Positions 1 to 5,344 of a stretch of 8,370 nucleotides of DNA are shown here, piece by piece. The position numbers and the translations under genes were made by a program. The DNA is from an uncultured Caryophanales bacterium (GTDB lineage Bacteria; Bacillota_I; Bacilli_A; RFN20; CAG-826). The stretch is taken from assembly GCA_946401755.1 (NCBI GenBank), contig CAMIVH010000038.1, positions 1 to 8,370 of the forward strand. The letters are read 5' to 3'. The first letter of the stretch is position 1. Each line of letters starts with the position of its first letter. Under the pieces are notes generated by a model. It saw nothing but the letters and a program-made list of their open reading frames with translations, ran no database searches and was not told the origin of the DNA.

Positions 1-7
1 CTTATTT

Positions 8-37
8 TTGATTACAAAGCCATAATAGTGGTATAGA
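8..37 (+). promoter_or_regulatory. Candidate promoter of the ATP-grasp operon
   Basis: A TTGATT hexamer (8-13) lies 18 nt upstream of TATAGA (32-37), which is preceded by a TG dinucleotide one base away (29-30), as in an extended -10 site. This would start transcription near 44 and leave a leader of about 65 nt before the ATG at 109. The match is moderate (4/6 in each box), and the upstream neighbour lies outside the window, so read-through from it cannot be excluded. Confidence 0.35.
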
Positions 38-108
38 ATAGTAGCAACTAATAACGGAGCTATTTAAAGTAAATGCTTTAGTCAAATGTTATTAAATTAG
101 AGGTTAAT

Positions 109-969
109 ATGAAAGCGTGGTTAGTTGTCAACTCATTCATGAACACTGAGAAGTTTAAAAACCTTTATCAGATGCTTTCTGATGCCTTTAATAAAAGAGG
201 CATATCTTTAGAAATTAAAACCGCTTCCGATATCTCTTTAGAAGTTGGTAAAAAGATCAATGATAAACCAGCATTTGTAATCTTCTGGGATAAGGATATT
301 TATCTTGCTCAAAGATTAGAAGAACAAGGCTTTAAGCTCTTTAACTCCGCGAAAGCAGTTGAACTTTGTGATAACAAGATTCTAATGTATCAAGAATTAG
401 TCAAAAACAACCTTAGAATCCCACGTACATTTATCGCTCCTAAAACATTTGAAGGACTGAACTATTCCAAACGTGATTTTGTTAATAATGTCATTAAAGA
501 AATTGGTTTACCTTTGGTAATCAAAGAAGCTTATGGCTCATTTGGTGAACAAGTCTATCTCGCTAACACATTAGAAGAAGCGAATAAGATTATTGATCAA
601 ATCGGCTATAAAGATTTCTTAATGCAAGAGTATATTGCCTCTTCAAGAGGTAGAGATATCCGTATCAATGCCGTTGGTAATAGAGCAATTGTTTCTATGC
701 TTAGAGAAAACAAAAATGACTTTAGAAGCAATATCTCTAATGGTGGAACTGGCTGTAAGTTTGAGCCAAAGCAAGAGTATATAGATTTAGCCATCAAAGC
801 GGCTAACACTTTAGGGCTAGATTTCGCGGGAGTGGATGTGATGTTTGGTCCAAACGATGAACCAATCATCTGTGAACTTAATAGCAATCCACAGTTTGCC
901 AGCACTCTTCAATATACAGGTGTTAATCTCGCTGAAGTCATTGCAGACTATATCTTAAATAATCTATGA
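109..969 (+). CDS. RimK-like ATP-grasp ligase, first of a tandem pair
   Basis: This is a 286-residue ATP-grasp protein of the RimK/LysX kind, which join an amino acid to a carboxylate through an acyl-phosphate intermediate. An N-terminal pre-ATP-grasp domain (about 1-90) precedes the ATP-binding subdomain with Lys139 and the Gly-rich loop around 143-146. The linker strand carries Glu174 (MQEY). The RimK signatures RDIR (182-185), DFRSN (204-208) and GGTG (212-215) follow. Metal ligands are Asp243 and the E-x-N motif Glu256-Asn258. All expected catalytic residues are present, so it should be active. The start is supported by AGAGG about 5 nt upstream. It ends in TGA inside an ATGA overlap with the next ATP-grasp gene, indicating coupled translation. 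The substrate is unknown; nothing nearby identifies a ribosomal, coenzyme or peptide target. Confidence 0.88.
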   Translation: MKAWLVVNSFMNTEKFKNLYQMLSDAFNKRGISLEIKTASDISLEVGKKINDKPAFVIFWDKDIYLAQRLEEQGFKLFNSAKAVELCDNKILMYQELVKNNLRIPRTFIAPKTFEGLNYSKRDFVNNVIKEIGLPLVIKEAYGSFGEQVYLANTLEEANKIIDQIGYKDFLMQEYIASSRGRDIRINAVGNRAIVSMLRENKNDFRSNISNGGTGCKFEPKQEYIDLAIKAANTLGLDFAGVDVMFGPNDEPIICELNSNPQFASTLQYTGVNLAEVIADYILNNL

Positions 970-1751
970 AGAGTGGGTTAATAGTCTATACGGATTACGA
1001 CGCTAAATGTAATCGATTCTTCATCAATAAATGCCTTGAACTATTAAATGATGAAGATTTTTCTTTGAAATACATTAATGAAGATGAGCTATTAAGCTAC
1101 ATTGATGACAACAAAGTTGATTTTGTTATTTATCGTGGTCGTGATTATCGTCTTTTGGAGGAACTACGGAGTATAGGTATTAAGACATTCAATAACGTTT
1201 TGACTAATAAGACCGCTAACGATAAGTATTTGACATACGATTTTTTGAAAGAGAACAACCTCCCTTATATTGAGACTTATTTAGATTTATCTAAATTCCC
1301 ATGCATTATGAAGAGTGTTTCAGGCCATGGTGGTCAAGAAGTATTCTTCGTTAAAGACTTAAAGGAAGTCAACCGAATCAAAGACGAACATCCAAATCTC
1401 AAATTCATCTACCAGGAGTTCTTGGAAAATGATGGTGATGTCCGAATCTATATGCTAAATGGTGAGCCAGTCGTGGCAATCAAAAGAAAAAGCAACAAAG
1501 ACTACCGCAATAACTACTCGCTAGGTGGTGAAGTTGAACTCTATGAGCCATCTAAAGAAATGGTGGAAGCTGCCACTAAAGTAGCGAAGCTGCTAAAAGC
1601 AGATTTCATCGGAGTGGACTTCCTATTAACTGATTCTGGTTTTAAAATCATCGAGATAGAAGATCCAGTTGGCTCTAGGATGGTATATAAACTAAAACCC
1701 GAACTTGATATCATTTCTCGCTTCATTGAGCATGTAAAAAATAATATCTAA
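966..1751 (+). CDS. RimK-like ATP-grasp ligase, second of the pair
   Basis: This 261-residue ATP-grasp protein is clearly related to the upstream one but diverged. Visible elements are a short N-terminal domain (1-80), Lys116 and the Gly loop SGHGGQEV (119-126), the hinge YQE (149-151), DVR (158-160), a basic RimK-like stretch KRKSNKDYRNN (173-183), GG (187-188) and Asp218. The final metal motif reads Glu230-Ile-Glu232-Asp233, where RimK relatives usually have E-x-N. The following PVGSR (234-238) replaces the usual Asn/Pro/Gly stretch. The start has no Shine-Dalgarno and overlaps the previous stop by 4 bp, so it probably relies on translational coupling. The pair may add two residues in sequence to one product or form a heteromer; both are inference. 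The stop codon lies within the terminator stem. Confidence 0.85.
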   Translation: MKSGLIVYTDYDAKCNRFFINKCLELLNDEDFSLKYINEDELLSYIDDNKVDFVIYRGRDYRLLEELRSIGIKTFNNVLTNKTANDKYLTYDFLKENNLPYIETYLDLSKFPCIMKSVSGHGGQEVFFVKDLKEVNRIKDEHPNLKFIYQEFLENDGDVRIYMLNGEPVVAIKRKSNKDYRNNYSLGGEVELYEPSKEMVEAATKVAKLLKADFIGVDFLLTDSGFKIIEIEDPVGSRMVYKLKPELDIISRFIEHVKNNI

Positions 1752-1777
1752 TCAGCGTAAATGTTGATTAGATTTTT
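1746..1777 (+). terminator. Rho-independent terminator after the ATP-grasp pair
   Basis: ATCTAATCA (1746-1754) pairs perfectly with TGATTAGAT (1765-1773). The stem can extend by a G-U and a C-G pair, leaving a loop of about 6 nt, and T residues continue to 1777 and beyond. The TAA stop of the second ligase (1749-1751) is part of the 5' arm. The stem is AT-rich, so termination may be partial. Confidence 0.7.
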
Positions 1778-1792
1778 ATTTTCGTTCATACT
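1764..1792 (+). promoter_or_regulatory. Candidate leaderless promoter of the membrane-protein/MscS operon
   Basis: TTGATT (1764-1769), a 17-nt spacer and CATACT (1787-1792) are followed by 6 nt and then the ATG at 1799. The expected transcription start therefore coincides with the A of the ATG. The -35 box overlaps the 3' arm of the preceding terminator. The boxes match consensus at 4/6 each, so the case rests mainly on exact spacing and on the absence of any Shine-Dalgarno (the bases before the ATG are pyrimidine-rich). Confidence 0.45.
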
Positions 1793-1798
1793 TTTCCT

Positions 1799-2314
1799 AT
1801 GGAACAAGAATTAAACGTCTTAGAATACGATAACGCTAAAGTGACATTCACTGGTAAAACAGACAATACTGCCACTAGCGATGAGTTAGAAGCTTCTGCT
1901 ATCTATCAAGATAAAATGGGCACTGCTTATTCTAGAAGCAAGAAACTTTCTCGTGCCATCAGTGCGACTGGTATTTCTTTGCTATTGACCGCCGCGGCTA
2001 TTAGAACAGGTAGCCTTATCGCTAACGCTTATATTCTTAATCCACCTTCATTAAGCAATAACCATTATGCGGTTACTGAACACGTTTTTACTTATGAATT
2101 CACAGTCTCAAATCCAAATAATTATACTATGAATTATTTCCTGGAAATAAATAACAATAAAGTTATCATGGGTGACTGCTCAGAACCAAAAGAATATACA
2201 GGTTCTTATGGAAGTATTAAAAAAGGTGATGAATTACATTTCTATGTGACATTCACCAACAGCGTTGATTACGTTAAAACAATCGACAGTTTTAAAACCA
2301 CAGTGGAGGAATAA
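1799..2314 (+). CDS. Single-pass membrane protein of unknown family, upstream of MscS
   Basis: I do not recognise this 171-residue protein. It has a polar N-terminal part (1-50) ending in a basic cluster (RSKK, 46-49, then R52), one hydrophobic segment (about 54-80) and a C-terminal domain rich in aromatic and beta-branched residues with repeated Asn (about 90-171). The pattern suggests an N-in, C-out single-pass protein with a beta-sandwich-like outer domain; that topology is inference from the positive-inside rule. The start has no Shine-Dalgarno and may be leaderless; Met40 is an alternative start but would discard most of the N-terminal part. The 3' end contains the GGAGG of the next gene, and only 3 nt separate its stop from the MscS start, so the two are almost certainly co-expressed. 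It might be a channel accessory or an envelope protein. Confidence 0.7.
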   Translation: MEQELNVLEYDNAKVTFTGKTDNTATSDELEASAIYQDKMGTAYSRSKKLSRAISATGISLLLTAAAIRTGSLIANAYILNPPSLSNNHYAVTEHVFTYEFTVSNPNNYTMNYFLEINNNKVIMGDCSEPKEYTGSYGSIKKGDELHFYVTFTNSVDYVKTIDSFKTTVEE

Positions 2315-2317
2315 ATT

Positions 2318-3460
2318 ATGGAAGAAGTTAAAAAGAAAAATTGGTGGGCAAGAAAAACACCTGGACAAAAAGCTAGCTTTGTTGTCGGTGCAATCTTATT
2401 CATCTTATCATTAGCAGGTTTCATCTTGTTGATGAATGGCCGTACATTATTTGGCGATGAATTCGGCGATAAATTCTTCGGTGAAGGTAAGGCTAATGGC
2501 TGGGTTATCATTGGTGAAAATCTCATTAGTGGTGGTGTCCGTTGGCTTGTTAGTATGCTTATTGTTTCAATTGGCATCACTCTTATCTTTATTGCGACAT
2601 TTATTACGCACATCTTTGATGGCAAATCAAGAAAAGCCAAAACAATCTCCGCTTTGCTTAGATCTTTATTCAAATATGCAATTATTATTGCAATGATCTG
2701 TGTCATCCTTGTAGTCTGGGGCGTTGACGTTGTTGGTGTTATTGCTGGTGTTGGTGTTTTAACACTTATCATTGGCTTAGGCTGCCAATCTCTTATTCAA
2801 GATGTTATCAGCGGCATTTTCATCGTCTTTGATGATTATTTCGCAGTTGGTGATACCGTTATTATTGATGGCTTTAGAGGCACAATCGTGGATGTTGGTC
2901 TAAAGACCACTAAACTCCAAGACTTCGGTGGTAACATCAAATCAATCACCAATAGTTCGATCGCCACAGTTGTTAATATGTCACGTTTAAGAAGTGTCGC
3001 TTCTGTCACCTTATCAGTCTCCTACAATGAAGATGTTGAAAGAGTGGAAGCTCTTATCATCCAAGAAATCGAAGCCTTAAAGGCTAAAGTTCCTAACATT
3101 ATTGATGGTCCTTGGTATAAAGGTATTGATAACATCAGTGCGTCTTCGATTGATTTCTTAGTCATCGCTTTCACTGATGAAAGCAATAGATTCCAAGTCA
3201 CAAGAGATTTAAAACGTGAATTCTATCTTTTATTCAAGAATAACAATGTCCAAATCCCATACCCACAAGTGACTGTTAATCCTGAAGATAAAAAAGAACG
3301 TCCAAAGGCCACTAAAGAAGAAGTTACCTTAGCGTTACAAGAACAAAGAAAATTGAGAGGTCTTGAACCAATCAATGTTAAAAAATCTAAAGGAAACTCA
3401 ATGGTTAGAAGAGTGAAGAAAGCTCTTGATAAAACCGAGAAAGAATTTGATGGAAAATAG
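2318..3460 (+). CDS. MscS-family small-conductance mechanosensitive channel
   Basis: This 380-residue MscS-type channel should sit in the cytoplasmic membrane and open under tension to release solutes during hypo-osmotic shock. Hydrophobic segments lie at about 20-40, 75-95 and 118-165. The third carries the Gly/Ala-rich pore helix typical of MscS (roughly 140-155), then CQSLIQDVISGIFIVFDD (156-173), which leads into the beta domain (VGDTV, 177-181; RGTIVDVGLKTTKL, 187-200). The C-terminal alpha/beta cage follows, with IPYPQ at 313-317. After about residue 322 comes a 58-residue highly charged tail, longer than in the minimal E. coli protein. The start is fixed by GGAGG 8 nt upstream, within the end of the preceding gene. 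The family is clear; which B. subtilis paralogue it corresponds to is not. Confidence 0.93.
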   Translation: MEEVKKKNWWARKTPGQKASFVVGAILFILSLAGFILLMNGRTLFGDEFGDKFFGEGKANGWVIIGENLISGGVRWLVSMLIVSIGITLIFIATFITHIFDGKSRKAKTISALLRSLFKYAIIIAMICVILVVWGVDVVGVIAGVGVLTLIIGLGCQSLIQDVISGIFIVFDDYFAVGDTVIIDGFRGTIVDVGLKTTKLQDFGGNIKSITNSSIATVVNMSRLRSVASVTLSVSYNEDVERVEALIIQEIEALKAKVPNIIDGPWYKGIDNISASSIDFLVIAFTDESNRFQVTRDLKREFYLLFKNNNVQIPYPQVTVNPEDKKERPKATKEEVTLALQEQRKLRGLEPINVKKSKGNSMVRRVKKALDKTEKEFDGK

Positions 3461-3478
3461 AGGCTTTGCCTCTTTTTT
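3459..3478 (+). terminator. Terminator after MscS, possibly bidirectional
   Basis: AGAGGC (3459-3464), a TTT loop and GCCTCT (3468-3473) form a perfect 6-bp GC-rich stem followed by a T run (3474-3478). It begins inside the TAG stop of the MscS gene (3458-3460). Read on the other strand, the same hairpin follows the hemolysin III gene and is trailed by ATTTT, so it may also stop that convergent gene less efficiently. Confidence 0.85.
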
Positions 3479-3483
3479 CTTTA

Positions 3484-4161
3484 CTAGAAATACATCGCTA
3501 AAACGCCAATGGCTTGGATAATCGTTGAGATTAAAACAAAGACATGGAAGACACTATGAAGATATAGGTTCTTCTTTTTGCCAACCGCGTATAAAACTGC
3601 GCCGATGGAATAGACAATTCCACCCGCTAAAACAAAGCCAAAGCTAATCGCGCTCATATAGATGAAGCCGCCACAGAATAAGACTAACCAGCCCATGGCT
3701 AGATATAGCACTAAAGATATAATTTGAACAACTTTGCTCTTAAAGAAGAAGGCATTAAGCACAATACCAATAATCGCGCAGCCCCATTCAATAAGAAGCA
3801 TCACTAAACCCACAAGATGTTCGCTCATTAAAATCACACAAATTGGGGTATAAGTTCCAGCGATTAAAAGATATATTGTACAGTGATCTAACACTCTAAA
3901 TAGTTTTTTATTAAATGTAGTAGCGTCTGTACCATGGTATAAGCTTGAAACAAAATAGACATCAATAATGGTGATAACAAACACTAATAGGCCAAGGAAA
4001 GCGGTGATATCGATTTCTCTAATGATTAAGCGATACAAACCAACAAATAAAATAATGAAGGCTAGAGGGATACCAAGAATATGTGAAACAGTATTAAATA
4101 TCTCCTGTCCTCTGGTGTATTTTGGAATTTTGATTTCTTCGATGCTTTCACGATAGTTCAT
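3484..4161 (-). CDS. trhA: Hemolysin III / PAQR-type membrane protein
   Basis: This 225-residue, seven-helix integral membrane protein belongs to the hemolysin III group of the PAQR superfamily, relatives of adiponectin receptors (E. coli TrhA/YqfA, B. subtilis YplQ). Family landmarks are all present: the N-terminal GQEIFNTVSH (18-27), SSLYH (72-76), LDHCTIYLLIAGTYTP (91-106) and a C-terminal HSVFH (202-206). The likely metal ligands are Ser72, His76, Asp92, His202 and His206, so the zinc-site-like centre is intact. Family members are linked to membrane lipid homeostasis; true haemolytic activity is doubtful and was inferred from heterologous expression. A strong AGGAGG about 8 nt upstream fixes the start. 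It lies downstream of and in the same direction as the methionine sulfoxide reductase gene, but a terminator separates them. Confidence 0.92.
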   Translation of the reverse strand: MNYRESIEEIKIPKYTRGQEIFNTVSHILGIPLAFIILFVGLYRLIIREIDITAFLGLLVFVITIIDVYFVSSLYHGTDATTFNKKLFRVLDHCTIYLLIAGTYTPICVILMSEHLVGLVMLLIEWGCAIIGIVLNAFFFKSKVVQIISLVLYLAMGWLVLFCGGFIYMSAISFGFVLAGGIVYSIGAVLYAVGKKKNLYLHSVFHVFVLISTIIQAIGVLAMYF

Positions 4162-4221
4162 AGCCGAACCTCCTATTTGCCATTATCTTAGCGATAACCG
4201 CTTTAAAGGTCAGTGAACTCT

Positions 4222-4252
4222 TAAAATAAAAACTCTACTTATAAGGTAGAGT
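4222..4252 (-). terminator. Terminator between msrC and the hemolysin III gene
   Basis: On the minus strand ACTCTAC (4252-4246), a 7-nt loop and GTAGAGT (4238-4232) form a 7-bp stem followed by TTTTATTTTAA (4231-4221). It sits about 55 nt beyond the msrC stop and about 70 nt before the hemolysin III start. A second upstream copy of the 5' arm (minus-strand AACTCTAC, 4285-4278) could compete for the same 3' arm. Confidence 0.7.
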
Positions 4253-4291
4253 GTTCTCTTAAAGGGTAGAATGAGTAGTAGAGTTTATATC

Positions 4292-4307
4292 TTCTACAAT
4301 AGTAGAA
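4292..4307 (-). repeat. Perfect inverted repeat directly after the msrC stop
   Basis: TTCTAC and GTAGAA form a 6-bp stem with a 4-nt loop, starting at the base after the msrC stop codon. No T run follows it on the minus strand, so it is not a classical terminator. It could protect the mRNA 3' end or take part in alternative folding with the TCTAC-type elements further downstream. Confidence 0.5.
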
Positions 4308-4745
4308 TTATCTAAAAAGTGGTGCTAATACTTCTGCAATTTCTTCTAAAAGTTTTTGATCATTTTGGTTGAAACGATTATAGATAGGTGCATCAATATC
4401 GATGACCGCTTTGACTTCATTATCAAGAATAATAGGGGTCACAATTTCACTTTTTGATAAGCTAGAGCAAGCGATATGACCAGGGAATTCATTAACGTTA
4501 GGAACAATAACTGTCTTAGCATCTCTCGCTGCTTTTCCGCATACGCCTTTAGATAAAGGAATGGTGGTGCAGGCGACATCACCTTGGAAAGGCCCTAAGT
4601 ATAAAGTGTCACCATCTTTAAGATAAAAACCACACCAGTTAATGTCTTCTAAAGTATTCAAAAGTGCACTGGCGTTACTTAAGTTAGTAACAAGTGGTAA
4701 GTCTTTATCAATCAGGGCAATGAGTTGTTCTTTTAATATATCCAT
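4308..4745 (-). CDS. msrC: Free methionine-(R)-sulfoxide reductase (GAF fold)
   Basis: This 145-residue cytoplasmic GAF-domain enzyme reduces free methionine-R-sulfoxide to methionine, repairing oxidised amino acid pools with thioredoxin-type reductant. The family signature is intact: WCGFYL (37-42), LGPFQG (50-55), then Cys59, Cys69 (GVCGKAA, 67-73) and Cys93 (FPGHIACSSLSKSE, 87-100). The 10- and 24-residue spacings between the three Cys match E. coli fRMsr, in which Cys118 (here Cys93) is the catalytic residue and Cys84/Cys94 support it. It is slightly shorter at the N terminus than many homologues. No Shine-Dalgarno precedes the ATG and no in-frame ATG, GTG or TTG lies between it and the nearest upstream in-frame stop, so the start is firm and probably leaderless. 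Confidence 0.94.
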   Translation of the reverse strand: MDILKEQLIALIDKDLPLVTNLSNASALLNTLEDINWCGFYLKDGDTLYLGPFQGDVACTTIPLSKGVCGKAARDAKTVIVPNVNEFPGHIACSSLSKSEIVTPIILDNEVKAVIDIDAPIYNRFNQNDQKLLEEIAEVLAPLFR

Positions 4746-4751
4746 AATAGT

Positions 4752-4780
4752 AATATAACTAGTTTTTCGCCTTCTGTCTT
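4752..4780 (-). promoter_or_regulatory. Candidate leaderless promoter of msrC
   Basis: On the minus strand AAGACA (4780-4775), a 17-nt spacer and TATATT (4757-4752) are followed by 6 nt and the ATG at 4745. Transcription would begin at or next to the A of the start codon. The boxes match consensus at 4/6 and 5/6. No Shine-Dalgarno exists between them and the ATG, which agrees with leaderless translation. Confidence 0.5.
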
Positions 4781-4790
4781 GTTAAATACT

Positions 4791-4821
4791 TTGATTTTTA
4801 AATTAATATCATTAAGATAAT
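4791..4821 (+). promoter_or_regulatory. Candidate promoter of the P-loop gene, nearly leaderless
   Basis: TTGATT (4791-4796) begins exactly 35 nt before the ATG at 4826. The -10 is ambiguous: TAAGAT (4813-4818, 16-nt spacer) or GATAAT (4816-4821, 19-nt spacer). Either puts the transcript start within a few bases of the ATG. There is no Shine-Dalgarno before the gene. An alternative pair, TTGTTA (4779-4784) with TAATAT (4804-4809), would give a leader of about 10 nt. Confidence 0.35.
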
Positions 4822-4825
4822 AAGC

Positions 4826-5320
4826 ATGAAAAGAATATTAGTCATAGGTTGTCCAGGTGCGGGTAAAACTTATTTTGCTAAAAAACTTAGTGAAATAAAT
4901 GGTTTACCAGTCGTCCATATGGATAATCTCTATTGGAATAAAGAAAAACAATCCATCTCCTATCCAGAATTAGAAGCAAAGCTTTTACCTTATTTAAAAG
5001 AAGAAAATTGGATTATTGATGGAAATTACCATGATACCCTAAAACAACGCTTAGAATACGCAACAGACGTCTTCTTTTTAAAGATGCCACGTGAAGAATG
5101 CATCGAAGGTATTCTTGAAAGAATTGGTGAAGAAAGAGACGACATCCCTTGGGTAGAAACTAAAAAGGACGCTGTGGAATTAATCGAATGGACAATCGAT
5201 TATGAAAAGCGCACTAGAAAAGAAGAAGAAACATTATTAAAACAATATAAAAACGTTAACGTTCATATCTTAAATTCAAGACAAGAAGTTAACGAATATT
5301 TATCTAGTTTGCTTAAGTAA
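4826..5320 (+). CDS. P-loop kinase-like ATPase (FlaR / topology-modulation type)
   Basis: This 164-residue P-loop protein has an adenylate-kinase-like fold and resembles proteins annotated as DNA topology modulation protein FlaR. Walker A is GCPGAGKT (8-15). A substrate-side strand reads VVHMDNLYW (29-37), with the conserved His-x-Asp typical of the group. The strand NWIIDGNY (61-68) carries the characteristic DGNY, and FFLKMPREE (83-91) corresponds to the family strand followed by an Arg-rich helix. Arg98 and Arg104 could serve a LID-like role. Length is normal. The actual substrate of this family is not established, and the FlaR name reflects an old genetic link to supercoiling rather than a defined reaction. 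The start at the MKRILVIG strand is natural although no Shine-Dalgarno precedes it. It is divergent from msrC and abuts the convergent GGDEF gene. Confidence 0.8.
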   Translation: MKRILVIGCPGAGKTYFAKKLSEINGLPVVHMDNLYWNKEKQSISYPELEAKLLPYLKEENWIIDGNYHDTLKQRLEYATDVFFLKMPREECIEGILERIGEERDDIPWVETKKDAVELIEWTIDYEKRTRKEEETLLKQYKNVNVHILNSRQEVNEYLSSLLK

Positions 5321-5344
5321 TTAAGCGTCCGCTTGATCTTTTTT
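5320..5344 (+). terminator. Terminator of the P-loop gene, inside the GGDEF 3' end
   Basis: Bases 5320-5326 and 5331-5337 can form a 7-bp stem (one G-U pair) with a GTCC loop, followed by TCTTTTTT (5337-5344). It starts at the last base of the P-loop stop codon and lies wholly within the final codons of the convergent GGDEF gene. A competing hairpin, GCTTAA/TTAAGC (5311-5316 with 5321-5326), overlaps it. Confidence 0.55.

Noticed and set aside
65..80. Small hairpin TAAAG/CTTTA in the leader of the first gene
   Set aside because: Five AT-rich base pairs with a 6-nt loop are expected by chance in such sequence, and nothing else supports a regulatory RNA.
606..905. Minus-strand open frame opposite the first ATP-grasp gene
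   Set aside because: It lies wholly inside a well-supported gene and encodes no recognisable domain. The same reasoning removes 1541-1726 (-), 2269-2772 (-), 2436-2696 (+), 3968-4156 (+), 6213-6443 (+), 6641-6832 (-) and 6869-7099 (-).
967..969. TGA read as Trp (mycoplasma-type code)
   Set aside because: Translation through this TGA would run into the next gene out of frame, Trp is encoded by TGG throughout, and the ATP-grasp domain ends naturally here.
1..1751. Graspetide-type peptide modification cluster, because two ATP-grasp enzymes are adjacent
   Set aside because: No precursor-like small gene with repeated Thr/Ser and Asp/Glu core is visible before, between or after them, and the motifs follow amino-acid ligases of the RimK type rather than the macrocyclases.
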